Under the pieces are notes generated by a model that was not told the DNA's origin, did no database searches, and worked only from the letters and a program-made list of their open reading frames with translations. The position numbers and the translations under genes are program-made. This document shows positions 29,841 through 39,935 of a DNA stretch of 64,000 bases, in pieces (position 1 is the first letter of the stretch; each line of letters opens with the position of its first letter). This DNA is from Nocardia vaccinii NBRC 15922. GTDB lineage: Bacteria; Actinomycetota; Actinomycetes; Mycobacteriales; Mycobacteriaceae. The DNA is taken from contig NZ_BDCC01000032.1 in the NCBI RefSeq assembly GCF_001613305.1, positions 186,001-250,000 on the forward strand. The letters run 5' to 3'.

Positions 29841-30197
29841 TCACATGCTGTCGATGACGGCGCTCAGGCGCAGCAGCAGCGCATGGACCGTGGTCGTTTC
29901 GCGCGGGGCGTCGGGGATTACCGGCACCGCGTCCGGGATCAGATCGTGCACCATGGCGATCACGCTGCGCTCGTCGTCCAGGTCGATATCGGTGACCCGG
30001 GCTCGCGCGACGGCGATCACATCCTCCGGGCCGGGGACCTGCGCGCCGGAGTCGGTGCGGTAGATCTCGAGCCGCAGTGTGGCGCGCACGGTGCGGAACG
30101 CGAACGAGCGGCCGTCCTCGGTGGTGCCGAACCCGTGCGCGAACGCGCCGACGGTGATGTCCTCCACGGAAAAACCGCAACCTGGGTTTGTGCTCAA
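29841..30197 (-). CDS. hypothetical protein, 118 residues
   Basis: A small acidic protein with the body SFAFRTVRATLRLEIYRTD and VTDIDLDDERSVIAMVHDLI. I do not recognise the family. The TTG at 30197 is selected because CAGGAGA stands seven bases upstream and codon use before it is poor. No signal peptide or membrane segment. Confidence 0.6.
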   Translation of the reverse strand: MSTNPGCGFSVEDITVGAFAHGFGTTEDGRSFAFRTVRATLRLEIYRTDSGAQVPGPEDVIAVARARVTDIDLDDERSVIAMVHDLIPDAVPVIPDAPRETTTVHALLLRLSAVIDSM

Positions 30198-30463
30198 CCG
30201 AGTCTCCTGATCAGGCCGTATGCGCTCGTCCACCGTAACGTCGAGTATCGACGAACCCGAGCCGCCGCGTATTCCCGGCGTGCCCGCGACGCGCCCACTC
30301 GTGCGGAACCACCCCGGCGAGCCGGTCCGGTCCGCGATCATGGTCAGATAAGAAAGCCCGCATGAGCGGGCCGGGGCCATCGGCGGGCGCCGCGCGGGCC
30401 GGCGAACGGTGCCGCGGCGGTGCCGCGGATCGCCCCGGTGGCAGGTGAGAAGGAGTTCGGAGT

Positions 30464-31492
30464 ATGCGTGCTCGCGGTGTGAGCCGATCGGTGTGCGCGG
30501 CCGCGCTGGCCGCGGTCGCGGCGGCGGCACTGGCGAGTGGCTGCGCCCGGCATTCCGGCAGCGGTGATACCGCATCCACCGCCGCGCCCGCCGGCGCCGC
30601 GGTCGCACCGGTTCAGCACACCGCCCCCGCGGGCACGGTCGTCGCGTCCGGGCCCATCGCCGCACTGCTGGCCGAACCGGCCAGCGGCGATCTCGTGCTG
30701 CTGGACCGCGACGGTGTCACCGTACGCATCCAGGACCCCACCGGCAGCACCCCCGAACGCACCCTGACCCTGCCCGCCCGCGCGACCGCCCTCGTACCCG
30801 GACCGGCCGGGCAAATCCTGGCCGCCGCCGGGCGAGCGGTGCTGCACATCGACGTGGCCGCGGCCACCGTGCACACCACCGCGGTGGACGGCCAGGTCCG
30901 CGCGGTCGCCCAGCGCCCCGACGGCACCGAGGCCGCCGCCCTGGCCGACGGGCGGTTGCTCATCCTGGCCGCGGACGGGCACGTGATACACACGATCAAC
31001 GGGATGAGCGGCGACGAGATCGCGGCCCCCGGCAGCGCGGTCGCGGTGCTCGACCGTGCCCGCACCACCCTGACCCAGGCCGATATCGCCCACGCGCGCC
31101 CCGGCCTGGCCCTGCGCACCGGGCAGGGCGCGACCAACCTGGTCACCGATCACTTCGGGCGGATACTGGTCACCGACACCGCGGGCGGGGCGCTGCTGGT
31201 GTACACCGCCGATCCGCTGGCGATGCATCAGATGTTCCCGCTGAGCTCCGCGCCCTACGCACTGGCCTATGATCAGCGATCCGAGACGGTGTGGGTCACC
31301 CTCACCGGCAGCAATCAGATCGCCGGGTTCGACCTGTCGACGGGTATACCGGTGGAAGTGGGTCGCTACCCGACGGTGCGCCAGCCGAACTCGGTGACGG
31401 TCGACTCCCGCACCGGCGATCTGTTCGTGGGGTCCGCGACCGGCGACGGTCTGCAGCGGATCGGCGCGGACGAGAGGAAGAGAGGGCAGTGA
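30464..31492 (+). CDS. beta-propeller (YncE/SMP-30-like) lipoprotein
   Basis: A 342-residue lipoprotein with signal [16 protein letters not shown] and a mature region made of repeated propeller-like blades, e.g. [63 protein letters not shown]. Such extracytoplasmic propellers usually bind ligands or proteins; no catalytic residues are evident. AAGGAG precedes the ATG. Its stop overlaps the DUF5703 start (TGATG), and pyrD follows, so the three are probably co-transcribed. Confidence 0.85.
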   Translation: MRARGVSRSVCAAALAAVAAAALASGCARHSGSGDTASTAAPAGAAVAPVQHTAPAGTVVASGPIAALLAEPASGDLVLLDRDGVTVRIQDPTGSTPERTLTLPARATALVPGPAGQILAAAGRAVLHIDVAAATVHTTAVDGQVRAVAQRPDGTEAAALADGRLLILAADGHVIHTINGMSGDEIAAPGSAVAVLDRARTTLTQADIAHARPGLALRTGQGATNLVTDHFGRILVTDTAGGALLVYTADPLAMHQMFPLSSAPYALAYDQRSETVWVTLTGSNQIAGFDLSTGIPVEVGRYPTVRQPNSVTVDSRTGDLFVGSATGDGLQRIGADERKRGQ

Positions 31493-31758
31493 TGGCTCGG
31501 GCCTCTGCGCACCGTTCACCCGCCAGGCGGTCGATCCCGGCGAGCTGGGAGGAGATCAGCGACGACGGGGAATGGGAATACGTGCCGCTGCGATTACCTC
31601 CCGAGGTCAATCGGGTGACCGCATCGATCCGGCTGTCCATCCATGCCGAATACGGCGGCTGGGAACTCTCGCGAGTCCGCGCGTACACCGACGGCAGCCG
31701 CCGTGTGCTGTTGCGGCGGCGCAAGACCTCCCTCCCGGTGCCGGAACCGGGGATGTGA
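31492..31758 (+). CDS. DUF5703 family protein
   Basis: An 88-residue basic protein containing [19 protein letters not shown] and ILS-like [22 protein letters not shown], the features of the actinobacterial DUF5703 family, function unknown. The start overlaps the preceding lipoprotein gene by one base, and pyrD begins five bases after its stop; the same gene sits directly before pyrD in other mycolic-acid bacteria as far as I recall. Confidence 0.85.
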   Translation: MARASAHRSPARRSIPASWEEISDDGEWEYVPLRLPPEVNRVTASIRLSIHAEYGGWELSRVRAYTDGSRRVLLRRRKTSLPVPEPGM

Positions 31759-31763
31759 GCCGC

Positions 31764-32864
31764 ATGTATTCGCTGCTGCGGCGCCTGATGTTCCTGTTGC
31801 CCCCCGAAACGATCCACCACTGGGCGTTCGTCGCGATGTGCCTGGCGACCCGGTTCGCACCCACCCGCGCGGTGCTCGCGCGCCTGACGGTCACCGACGA
31901 TCCGATCCTGAGCACCACCGCGTTCGGGGTGCGGTTCCCTGCGCCGGTGGGCCTGGCCGCCGGGTTCGACAAGAACGCCGAAGGCGTGAATGCCTGGGGC
32001 CCACTGGGTTTCGGCTTCGCGGAGGTCGGCACCGTCACCGCGCAGGCGCAGCCGGGCAACCCCGCCCCACGGCTGTTCCGGCTGCCCGCGGACCATGCGC
32101 TGATCAACCGGATGGGATTCAACAATCAGGGCGCGGCCGCGGCGGCACAGCGACTGCGCCACCGGCGGCCCGGCGGGGTGCCGATCGGCGCCAACATCGG
32201 CAAGACCAAGCTCGTGCCCGCCGAGCGCGCCGCCGAGGACTACGTCACCAGCGCCCGGCTGCTGGGCCCGCTCGCGGATTTCGTCGTGGTCAACGTCAGC
32301 TCGCCGAACACCCCGGGCCTGCGTGATCTGCAGGCGGTCGAATCGCTGCGCCCGCTGCTGGTCGCGGTCCTGGACTGCCTCGCCGAGACCGGCGGCGAAC
32401 CCCGCGTGCCGGTGCTGGTGAAGATCGCCCCCGACCTGTCGGACGAGGACATCGACGCGGTCGCCGATCTGGCCGTGGAACTGGGCCTGGCCGGGATCGT
32501 GGCCACCAACACCACCGTCGGACGCGACGGTTTGCGCACCCCCGCCGAGCAGGTCGCCGCGATGGGCGCGGGCGGGCTGTCCGGCCCGCCGGTCGCCGAG
32601 CGCGCCCTCGAGGTGCTGCGCCGCCTCTACGCGCGGGTCGGCGACCGGCTGGTACTGATCTCGGTCGGCGGCATCGAGACCGCCGATCAGGCGTACGAGC
32701 GCATCCTGGCCGGTGCGACCCTGCTGCAGGGCTACACCGGATTCATCTACGGCGGACCGCTGTGGACCCGGCACCTGCATCGGGGCCTGGCCGCGCGGCT
32801 GCGCGCGGACGGCTACGCCGACATCGCCGAAGCGGTCGGCGCGGGCCACACCGCGCACACCTGA
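31764..32864 (+). CDS. pyrD: quinone-dependent dihydroorotate dehydrogenase
   Basis: A 366-residue class 2 DHODH that oxidises dihydroorotate to orotate with membrane quinone as acceptor, step four of UMP synthesis. The N-terminal helical extension [19 protein letters not shown] makes the quinone tunnel. FMN-site motifs are [19 protein letters not shown] and ISVGGIET; the catalytic Ser is in [17 protein letters not shown] 31764 matches the usual N-terminus, although a GTG nine bases earlier overlaps the DUF5703 stop. Confidence 0.95.
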   Translation: MYSLLRRLMFLLPPETIHHWAFVAMCLATRFAPTRAVLARLTVTDDPILSTTAFGVRFPAPVGLAAGFDKNAEGVNAWGPLGFGFAEVGTVTAQAQPGNPAPRLFRLPADHALINRMGFNNQGAAAAAQRLRHRRPGGVPIGANIGKTKLVPAERAAEDYVTSARLLGPLADFVVVNVSSPNTPGLRDLQAVESLRPLLVAVLDCLAETGGEPRVPVLVKIAPDLSDEDIDAVADLAVELGLAGIVATNTTVGRDGLRTPAEQVAAMGAGGLSGPPVAERALEVLRRLYARVGDRLVLISVGGIETADQAYERILAGATLLQGYTGFIYGGPLWTRHLHRGLAARLRADGYADIAEAVGAGHTAHT

Positions 32865-32906
32865 GTCCGGCAGGCACCGCGGGATCTCGCACCGGCAGAA
32901 CCTCTC

Positions 32907-33269
32907 TCACCGGCTCGGTGTCATCCACCCCGACAGCACCGGCTCGGCCTCACGCGGGGTGCGAGTACCCGAATGCCGCCGCAACCGCTCGAACATCCGG
33001 CGCGCCAGCAGCAGCACCGCATGCTCGTATCGCACCCCGAGGGTGGCCGAATGCACGGACACCTGCCGATGAGCCTCCATATCGTGCACTACGGCCGGGT
33101 CGCTGAGCAGCTCGTCCATCTCCATGCCCGCAAGGGCCTGCTCGAAGGTGAGCCGGTGATCGGGCAGCCAGCTCAGCCGCCAGACCGCCGTGCCCGCCGC
33201 GGCCACCCGCCACGCGTGCTCGGGGGTGCGGTCACTGGTCATCGTCCAGGGGGTCGTCTCGATGGTCAC
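32907..33269 (-). CDS. hypothetical protein, 120 residues
   Basis: A small protein with a WRVAAAGTAVWRLSWLPDHRLTFEQAL N-terminal half and a helical, Arg-rich C-terminal half. The GTG at 33269 has AGGAGAA seven bases upstream, a strong start. No recognised domain, signal peptide or membrane segment. It converges on pyrD. Confidence 0.65.
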   Translation of the reverse strand: MTIETTPWTMTSDRTPEHAWRVAAAGTAVWRLSWLPDHRLTFEQALAGMEMDELLSDPAVVHDMEAHRQVSVHSATLGVRYEHAVLLLARRMFERLRRHSGTRTPREAEPVLSGWMTPSR

Positions 33270-33934
33270 GAGGTTCTCCTCTCGTGTGCCGCCGGGCAGA
33301 GCGGATGCTGCACCGGGAAGGGCTACCCACACCGTCGGCTCGGGGCGCCGAGGATGTGTCGTGTAGGTGGTCCGCGACGCTGATCAGCGCCCGGGGCGCA
33401 CCATCGCGGCGAGGGTGCGCGTCCTCGCGGTGGCGTGGTCCGCCACTCCGAGGACCGGTGATCGGATGACGAGCCGCCCCCGCGGGCGGCAATCCGGTTC
33501 CGACTCCCCGGCGAACGTGCGCACCGGGGGGATCACCGACCAACGATCGATCGCCGAAACCGAGGATCGTGCCGGTTCCCGTCGTGCGAGCCAAATCGAA
33601 ACGGCCTGTGCGGGAACGGATACCGCAATACCGGCATCGAGACGGCCTAGAGATGGGCACTGACCGTGACCGCGTCGGACTCGCCGTCGACCCGGATCGA
33701 CCGTCGCCGACGGATACACCGCCTGGGTCGAATCGCTCCCAGCATGATGACCTCCCCGGAGCAGAGGCGCTCGAGATCGCCGATTGCATTATGGCACTTG
33801 CCGTTCCACAGCGGCAAATGTCGCGATAAGTTGGGAATTGCCGGAATCGACCGCCGATAAACCGGCAATCGCCGGTTCGTCGGTCGGTTTGCGATCGGAG
33901 AGCCCCGCGCACCGGAACGGAGGTGGTCGGCCCC
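33270..33934. other. long leader region, no gene
   Basis: About 660 bases before the PfkB-like gene. No frame shows convincing protein. The last 140 bases carry two tandem hairpins with matching arms (listed separately) and may be a structured mRNA leader. Confidence 0.5.
33798..33869 (+). promoter_or_regulatory. tandem hairpins with shared TTGCCG/CGGCAA arms (candidate regulatory leader)
   Basis: First helix: TTGCCG (33798-33803) with CGGCAA (33812-33817). Second helix: ATTGCCGG (33837-33844) with CCGGCAAT (33862-33869). Because the arms have the same sequence, 5' and 3' arms could swap partners, giving alternative structures. It lies 65 bases upstream of the PfkB-like/GTP cyclohydrolase operon. 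It does not look like the FMN riboswitch. Confidence 0.4.
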
Positions 33935-35389
33935 ATGGCCGGAAACGACGCGGCGATCGAGGCCGTGCGCAATGTGCTGTCCCGGCTGCGCAAACGCCGC
34001 GGCCTGCGCTCGAATCGCCTGGACAGCACCGAGATCGACGCCGCCGCCCTGCTGGGACTGCGCGTCATCGGCCTGTACGCGGACCGTCTCGGGCTGCGGC
34101 GCCAGGACGCGGTCGTCCCGGTCATCCGCGAGATGGTCCGGCGCATGCCCCCGACCGATCGCCTCATCGCCGATGCCGAACTGGCTCTCGGCCTGCTCGA
34201 TGACGCCACCGCCGGCCGGATCGACACCGCCGGCCTCTACGCCGAGGATCTCGGCGCGCGCCGGGACTACCTGTGCGCGCACTGGCGGCGACTGCACGAG
34301 GCGGTGCGAGCCGAGACGATCCCGCCCGCGCCGACGGTCAGCCAGTTGCGCAGAAACCCCGAACACCGCGCATTCGCCGAGCTCGCCCGCCTGCTGGTGG
34401 AGGGCACCACCTACGGATCGCATCCGCCCGACGTCGCCGCGGACCCGGCCGATCCCCAGGTTCGCGGCCGGGTCACCGTCGTGGGCGACGCGGTGATCGA
34501 CCACCTCTACCGGGTCGAGCGCATCCCGCAGGGGCACGGTACCGTCACCGGCAGTTTCATCGCCCACCCCGGCGGAAAGGGGCTCGCGCGGGCGGTGGCG
34601 CTGGCCCGCCTCGGCATCGAGGTCCATCTGATGGCCGCCGTCGGCGACGACGAGGCGGGCCGCCGGATCCTGGATTTCCTGCACGAACAGCAGGTCCGCA
34701 CCGATCTGATCAAGATCCTCCCGAACGCCCCGACCCCGGTCACCGCCGTGATCGTGGCCCCCTCGGGCGAGCAGGCCACCATCGCCTGCAAGACCGACCC
34801 CGCCACCCTGAGCGCCGACGATCTCACCACCATGGCCACACACCGGGCCCTGAACAGCGCGGACGCGGTGTTGATGAGTTTCGAACAGCCCGTGCCCATC
34901 CTCGAGCACGTCCTGGCCACCCTCGGCGCACTCGAACCCCGCCCCACCCTGATCGTGCACGCCGCACCCCCGGTGACCCGCCCCGAACGGCTCTACCCGC
35001 ATCTGCGCGTGGTGGACTACCTCATCGGCACCAGCGACGAGCTGAGCAGGCTGACCGGCACCATCGAAGCCGCCTGGCAATTGCGCATGCACGGGGTGCA
35101 AACCGTCTGCACGATCGACGATTTCGGTTGTTCGGTGCGTTCGGACCGGCTGACCGTGGACATCCCGCCGTTCCCGACATTGCTCACCGGCTCGCCCGGT
35201 GCTCATGCGGCGTTCTCCGCTGCGCTGGCGTATCGTCTGCTGCGGTCGCGGCGGCCCGCCGATACAGGCGACTTCACCTGGGCGACAGCCGCGATGGTAG
35301 CCACGCAGTCGCTCGATGATGTTCCCAGCGCCATGCCGCCGGCCGACCGGATCGACCACATCGTGAAACTCGCTTCGGAGGAACGTTGA
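33935..35389 (+). CDS. PfkB-fold protein with N-terminal helical domain; catalytic Asp apparently lost
   Basis: A 484-residue protein. Residues 1-150 are an Arg-rich helical domain I do not recognise; residues 175-470 are a ribokinase/PfkB fold, starting GRVTVVGDAVIDHLYRVERIPQG and carrying the sugar-binding GGKGLARAVALARLG. The family's GAGD catalytic motif reads TGSPGAHAAFSAAL, so the base Asp seems absent by manual alignment. It may bind a ribosyl ligand without phosphorylating it, or be a diverged kinase. ATG has GGAGGTGG upstream. Its stop overlaps the start of the GTP cyclohydrolase II gene (TTGA), so the two are coupled. Confidence 0.82.
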   Translation: MAGNDAAIEAVRNVLSRLRKRRGLRSNRLDSTEIDAAALLGLRVIGLYADRLGLRRQDAVVPVIREMVRRMPPTDRLIADAELALGLLDDATAGRIDTAGLYAEDLGARRDYLCAHWRRLHEAVRAETIPPAPTVSQLRRNPEHRAFAELARLLVEGTTYGSHPPDVAADPADPQVRGRVTVVGDAVIDHLYRVERIPQGHGTVTGSFIAHPGGKGLARAVALARLGIEVHLMAAVGDDEAGRRILDFLHEQQVRTDLIKILPNAPTPVTAVIVAPSGEQATIACKTDPATLSADDLTTMATHRALNSADAVLMSFEQPVPILEHVLATLGALEPRPTLIVHAAPPVTRPERLYPHLRVVDYLIGTSDELSRLTGTIEAAWQLRMHGVQTVCTIDDFGCSVRSDRLTVDIPPFPTLLTGSPGAHAAFSAALAYRLLRSRRPADTGDFTWATAAMVATQSLDDVPSAMPPADRIDHIVKLASEER

Positions 35390-36039
35390 CCACTGCCCTG
35401 CCCCCGTCCCTCGGCTCGGCCGGGGACACCGAGCACACCTTCAGCCGCGGGGGCCGTGAAATGCCGTTACAGGTGCGCGAGATCGGCGGCGCCACCGACC
35501 ACGGCCACATCCTCGTCTTCGGCCGACCGGCCGAGAATTGCCTGGTCCGTATCCATTCACGCTGCCTGTACGGGGAGTCGCTGGGCTCGGACGACTGCGA
35601 CTGCGGCCCAGAACTCGACAAAACCCTGGACCTGATCCAGGACGCCGGCGCCGGCGTGCTGGTCTACCTCGAGCAGGAAGGCCGCGGCCTGGGACTGCTG
35701 GCCAAGGCCCGCGGCTACCGGCACAGCGAACAATCCGGCGCGGACACCTTCACCAGCTACGAGGCGCTGGGCTATCCCGCCGACGCACGCACCTACACCG
35801 CGGCCGCCGAAAGCCTCTACAAACTCCTGGTGAACCTCGGCATCGGCAGAATCCAACTGCTCACCAACAACCCGGCCAAGGCCGCCGCGGTCACCGACAC
35901 CGGCCTCGCGGTCACCGTCCTCCCGCTGCGCACCACGGTCCTGAGCGAACGCGCCGGCAACTACCTCGAGGCCAAACGCCGCCAGCGCCACCACTGGATC
36001 CCCACCGACAACGCCCCTTGGGCGCCGGACCTGTCCTGA
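35386..36039 (+). CDS. ribA: stand-alone GTP cyclohydrolase II (RibA)
   Basis: A 217-residue enzyme that opens GTP to 2,5-diamino-6-ribosylamino-4-pyrimidinone 5'-phosphate, formate and pyrophosphate. Zn ligands Cys-x10-Cys-x-Cys lie in HSRCLYGESLGSDDCDCG. The GTP site is EQEGRGLGLLAKARGY, and the ADAR segment keeps the Asp and Arg equivalents of E. coli D126/R128; LLTNNP follows. It lacks the fused RibB domain typical of actinobacterial housekeeping RibBA, so it is probably a dedicated copy. TTG start overlaps the previous stop with GGAGG ahead of it. Confidence 0.92.
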   Translation: MTTALPPSLGSAGDTEHTFSRGGREMPLQVREIGGATDHGHILVFGRPAENCLVRIHSRCLYGESLGSDDCDCGPELDKTLDLIQDAGAGVLVYLEQEGRGLGLLAKARGYRHSEQSGADTFTSYEALGYPADARTYTAAAESLYKLLVNLGIGRIQLLTNNPAKAAAVTDTGLAVTVLPLRTTVLSERAGNYLEAKRRQRHHWIPTDNAPWAPDLS

Positions 36040-36056
36040 CGATCGCGGGAACCGTG

Positions 36057-36266
36057 ATGAGCGTCGAACGCACAGACACCACCGAGGATCCGGATCGGCG
36101 GTCGACCTCCACCAGGACCGCGCTCATCGACATGCTCGTCGTCATGGCGGCACTCACCGCCGTGGTCGTGCTCGTGGTCGTGGGACATTCCACCGCCGCG
36201 GTCATCGCCGCCGCGGGGGGATTCGTCCTGTTCATCACCCACGCGTGGCGTCGCACGCGCCGATAG
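36057..36266 (+). CDS. small two-helix membrane protein
   Basis: A 69-residue protein with a charged N-terminus and two hydrophobic segments (ALIDMLVVMAALTAVVVLVVV and AAVIAAAGGFVLFITHAW), ending RRTRR, so both ends are probably cytoplasmic. Family unknown. It starts 17 bases after the ribA stop and precedes a strong terminator, so it is the last gene of that operon. Confidence 0.65.
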   Translation: MSVERTDTTEDPDRRSTSTRTALIDMLVVMAALTAVVVLVVVGHSTAAVIAAAGGFVLFITHAWRRTRR

Positions 36267-36282
36267 TCCGGCCGAATGCACT

Positions 36283-36311
36283 GTGGCCCCGCACATTACG
36301 TGCGGGGCCAC
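36283..36311. terminator. bidirectional terminator hairpin
   Basis: GTGGCCCCGCAC/GTGCGGGGCCAC, a perfect 12-bp stem with ATTAC loop, between the ribA operon and the convergent PEBP gene. Confidence 0.88.
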
Positions 36312-36325
36312 GGTATCGGGCGTAA

Positions 36326-36868
36326 TCAGCCCTGGATCTCGAACGTCCCGACGATCTGCGCGCGGGCGATGGCGTGCGAGAACAGGTTGAAGCCCAGGAA
36401 AGCGGGAGTCGCGTCCGCGCCCACTCCCAGGCTCTCCACATCCACCGCGTGCACGGTGATGAAATACCGGTGGTAACCGTGCCCGGCCGGAGGCGCCGCG
36501 CCGACGAATCCGGCGAAACCGCCGTCGTTGCGCAACTGCACCGCCCCGGCCGGCAGCGTGCCGCCGGAGCTGCCCGCGCCGCTGTCCAGCGAGGTGACCG
36601 CGGCCGGGATGTCGGCCACGACCCAGTGCCAGAAACCCGAGGCGGTCGGGGCGTCCGGATCGAAGACGGTCACCGCGAAACTCTTGGTCTCGGCCGGAAA
36701 ACCCGACCACGACAGCTGCGGGGACACATCCTTGCCACCGGGAACGCCGAACGCGCCACTGGCCTGCTCGATCGCGAACGCGTTGCCGTCGGTCACATCG
36801 GCCGAGGTCAGCTCGAACGTCGGCAGTTGCGGCAGCGATGCGTACGGGTTGTAGGAATAGTCGGGCAC
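36326..36868 (-). CDS. YbhB/YbcL family (PEBP/Raf kinase inhibitor-like) protein
   Basis: A 180-residue phosphatidylethanolamine-binding-protein fold. Family motifs are the anion pocket segments [30 protein letters not shown] and [13 protein letters not shown]. Bacterial members are cytoplasmic or periplasmic proteins of unclear role. The GTG at 36868 has AAAGGA eight bases ahead of it; no signal peptide. The M20 peptidase gene lies 65 bases upstream on the same strand. Confidence 0.9.
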   Translation of the reverse strand: MPDYSYNPYASLPQLPTFELTSADVTDGNAFAIEQASGAFGVPGGKDVSPQLSWSGFPAETKSFAVTVFDPDAPTASGFWHWVVADIPAAVTSLDSGAGSSGGTLPAGAVQLRNDGGFAGFVGAAPPAGHGYHRYFITVHAVDVESLGVGADATPAFLGFNLFSHAIARAQIVGTFEIQG

Positions 36869-36933
36869 GAGGCTGTCCTTTCGTCGTCGAGGTCCACGCC
36901 GGGCCACAACCGGCCCGGCCCACCCTCGAATCG

Positions 36934-38295
36934 TCAGCTGTTCAGCAGGAAGTGTTCCAAAACCTTGGTACCGAACTCCAGTGCGGGCACCGGGACCCGC
37001 TCGTCGACGCCGTGGAACAGCGCCGAGAAGTCCAGTTCGGGCGGCAATCGCAGCGGCGCGAAACCGAAGCAGCGAATTCCCAAGCGCGCGAACGCTTTCG
37101 CATCGGTGCCGCCGGAGAGCATATACGGCACCGTACGCCCGTTCGGATCGTGCGCGAGCACCGCGGCATTCATCGCGTCGACCAGATGCCCGTCGAACGT
37201 CGTTTCGTAGGAATCGAGTTCGGTGATCCACTCGCGCTCGACATCCGGGCCGATCAGCTCGTCGACCTCGCGTTCGAACGCGGCCTGGCGGCCCGGCACC
37301 ACCCGGCAGTCCACCACCGCCTCCGCGGTCTGCGGGATGACGTTGGCCTTGTATCCGGCCTGCAGCATCGTCGGATTGGCGGTATCGCGCAGGGTCGCGC
37401 CGATGATCCGCGAGATCGTGCCCAGCTTGGCCAGCTGACCCTCGATATCGGGGCTGTCGGGATCGAATTGCAGACCCGACTCCTCCGATACCGCGGCCAG
37501 GAATTCCGCGACCGAATCCGACAGCACCAGCGGGAAGGTGTGCTTACCCAGCCGCGCCACCGCATCGGCCAGGATCGTGACCGCGTTGTCCTCGTGCAGA
37601 AACGACCCGTGTCCGGCACGAGCCTTGGCGCGCAAGCGCATCCAGCCCAGCCCCTTCTCCGCGGTCTCCACCAGATACAGCCGCCGTTCGGTGCCGTCCG
37701 GGCGCGGCACGGTCAACGAGAACCCGCCCACCTCGCCGACGGCCTCGGTGACGCCGTCGAACAGATCGGGACGGTTGTCCGCGAGCCACTGCGAACCCCA
37801 GCGCCCGCCGTTCTCCTCATCGGCCAAGAACGCGAACACCAGATCCCGCGGCGGGACCGTGCCCTCGATCTTGAACTGCCGCGCCACGGCCAGCGTCATG
37901 CCGACCATATCCTTCATATCGATCGCGCCGCGGCCCCACACGTAACCGTCGCGCACCGCACCGGAGAACGGGTGCACACTCCAATCCGAGGCCTCCGCGG
38001 GCACCACATCCAGATGACCGTGGATCATCAGCGCCCCCCGGCTCGGGTCCGCGCCCCGCAGACGGGCGAAGACGTTACCGCGGCCCGGCGCCCCCGATTC
38101 CACGTATTCGGTGATGTAGCCGGCCTGCTGCAACTGATCGGCCACCCATTCCGCGCACTCGCGCTCCCCCTTGGTCGTGGCCAGATCCCCGGTATTGGAG
38201 GTGTCGAACCTGATCAGCGAACTGACCAGATCCACCACCTCCGATACCGCGCGGGAAGTCGATTCCGATCGCCTGTCTTCACCAGTTGCGGACAC
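36934..38295 (-). CDS. M20/M25/M40 family di-zinc peptidase
   Basis: A 453-residue metallohydrolase of the ArgE/DapE/CPG2 group, which cleave N-acyl amino acids or small peptides. Metal and catalytic residues are in [36 protein letters not shown] (Glu base and Glu ligand) and the final [10 protein letters not shown] His. A lid/dimerisation insert occupies about residues 215-340. GTG start with AGGAAGGGG upstream. Substrate unknown. Confidence 0.92.
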   Translation of the reverse strand: MSATGEDRRSESTSRAVSEVVDLVSSLIRFDTSNTGDLATTKGERECAEWVADQLQQAGYITEYVESGAPGRGNVFARLRGADPSRGALMIHGHLDVVPAEASDWSVHPFSGAVRDGYVWGRGAIDMKDMVGMTLAVARQFKIEGTVPPRDLVFAFLADEENGGRWGSQWLADNRPDLFDGVTEAVGEVGGFSLTVPRPDGTERRLYLVETAEKGLGWMRLRAKARAGHGSFLHEDNAVTILADAVARLGKHTFPLVLSDSVAEFLAAVSEESGLQFDPDSPDIEGQLAKLGTISRIIGATLRDTANPTMLQAGYKANVIPQTAEAVVDCRVVPGRQAAFEREVDELIGPDVEREWITELDSYETTFDGHLVDAMNAAVLAHDPNGRTVPYMLSGGTDAKAFARLGIRCFGFAPLRLPPELDFSALFHGVDERVPVPALEFGTKVLEHFLLNS

Positions 38296-38675
38296 GTCCC
38301 CTTCCTACCATTGCCGCAGCCCCCGGCCACGCCTTGCCCGCAGCTCGCGCGTAATCCCCCGCGCCGCGCACGCGGTACCGCATCGCGGGCGGCTGTCCGC
38401 GCGGTCACGATCAACGGACCGGGACCGGTGCCGGGCACCGCAGTCCACGCACAGGTAACGGGTCCGAACCCTCCCGAATCCGGCTGATCCACGTATTGCA
38501 TTGCACCGCAACAGGTTCACCCAGCCCGTCCCGCTCTCGCAAATGCGACCGAACCCGGTGCCAGCGGTTGGGCACATGGTGTGTCGCGGGTCGGTGGACG
38601 CTCGCCCCGCCGGGGGACCCGGTATCCCTCGCTCGCGGGACGATCGGGCCGTGGCCTGCGGGTATCGTCCCTGAG
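38296..38675. other. divergent intergenic region, no gene
   Basis: About 380 bases between the M20 peptidase and the histidine kinase. Open frames here are antisense or low-complexity. A TATCGT element seven bases before the kinase GTG may be its -10. Confidence 0.5.
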
Positions 38676-39935
38676 GTGTTCACCGGACCGGCATATCCGC
38701 CCGACGCGCGGCTGCCGCACCTGTTCGCCTCGGCGCGCGATGTCAATACCGCCGAGGGCGGTGACCTGGCCGGGATCCTGCGATCGCTGTCCCGGCAGTC
38801 GATACTGGTGGCCGTCGCCACCGCGATCCTGGACACGGTCATCATCACGATGTCCGGAATCTTCACCGTCGCACCGGTTCCCGCCACCGCGGTGACGGTC
38901 CTGATCGTCGCCGCGGACCTGGCCTTCGCCGCCGCACCCCGCACCGCCGCGGTGGTGGCCGTCGCGCAGGTGGCGCTGCGGCTGGCCGGTGCCGCGCTAT
39001 TGCACGGGCACGGGCTGCCGGTGCGCATCGGGGACGTCGGTTTCCTCATCGCCGGATACCGGGCCGGTGCGTGGCTGTCCGGGCGCGCCTCACTGATCAT
39101 CGTGCCGCTGCTGGGTGCGGGCGCGTGCGGTAGCGCACTGATCGCCAACGGTCCCGCCGCGCACGACTGGCGTCTGCTGGCCATCACGGCGGTTTCCACC
39201 GGCGTGCTGCCGTGGCTGGTCGGCCGATACACCACTGCCCGCGGCGCCTATATCGCCGAACTCGAACAGCGCGAACGGCTTCGGCGTCACGAACAGCGCG
39301 CCGCGCTGGACCGCGCGCTGGCCGACGAACGCGAGGCGATCGCCCGCGACCTGCACGACGTGATCTCCCACCACGTCAGCGCCATCGGCATCCATGCCGG
39401 CGCCGCGCGGCTGGCGCTCACGGCCGGCGCGGCCCCGGACGACGCGGCGACCAGATCCCTGGCCGCGGTCGAGGCGAGCAGCCGCGCGGCGATGGTGGAT
39501 CTGCGCCGTCAGCTCGATCTGTTACACGGCCGCGACGAGGCCGGACGACGCCAACCCGGACTCGCCGATATCGAGGAACTGGCCGCACACGTGCGCGAGA
39601 CCGGACTGGACCTTGCGATCCACACCCGCGGCTCGGGCACACCGCTGCCCGAATCGCTGGATGTGACCGTGTACCGGATCGTGCAGGAGATGCTCACCAA
39701 CGCGCTGCGCCACGGCGACGGCCGCGCCGACCTCACGGTGGACGAGCGCAGCGACCGGGTACTGATCTGCGAAACCAATCCGGTCGCTGCGCAGCCGGAT
39801 ACGGCGCATTCGCTGCATCGAGGCCTGGACGGGATCCGGCGTCGCGCCGAATTGTTCGGCGGCACGGTCGATTACGGGATCGACGACCGAAACCGTTGGC
39901 GCATCACGGTATCGCTACCTCTGGGAGGCACATGA
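38676..39935 (+). CDS. two-component sensor histidine kinase (NarL/DesK type)
   Basis: A 419-residue membrane histidine kinase. Five or so hydrophobic segments between residues 35 and 180 form the sensor; the HisKA_3 dimerisation helix has the phospho-acceptor His in REAIARDLHDVISHHVSAIG, and the HATPase_c domain has YRIVQEMLTNALRHG and GLDGIRRRAELFGG. The GTG at 38676 fits a leaderless start. The signal is unknown. The stop overlaps the response regulator ATG (ATGA). Confidence 0.9.
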   Translation: MFTGPAYPPDARLPHLFASARDVNTAEGGDLAGILRSLSRQSILVAVATAILDTVIITMSGIFTVAPVPATAVTVLIVAADLAFAAAPRTAAVVAVAQVALRLAGAALLHGHGLPVRIGDVGFLIAGYRAGAWLSGRASLIIVPLLGAGACGSALIANGPAAHDWRLLAITAVSTGVLPWLVGRYTTARGAYIAELEQRERLRRHEQRAALDRALADEREAIARDLHDVISHHVSAIGIHAGAARLALTAGAAPDDAATRSLAAVEASSRAAMVDLRRQLDLLHGRDEAGRRQPGLADIEELAAHVRETGLDLAIHTRGSGTPLPESLDVTVYRIVQEMLTNALRHGDGRADLTVDERSDRVLICETNPVAAQPDTAHSLHRGLDGIRRRAELFGGTVDYGIDDRNRWRITVSLPLGGT

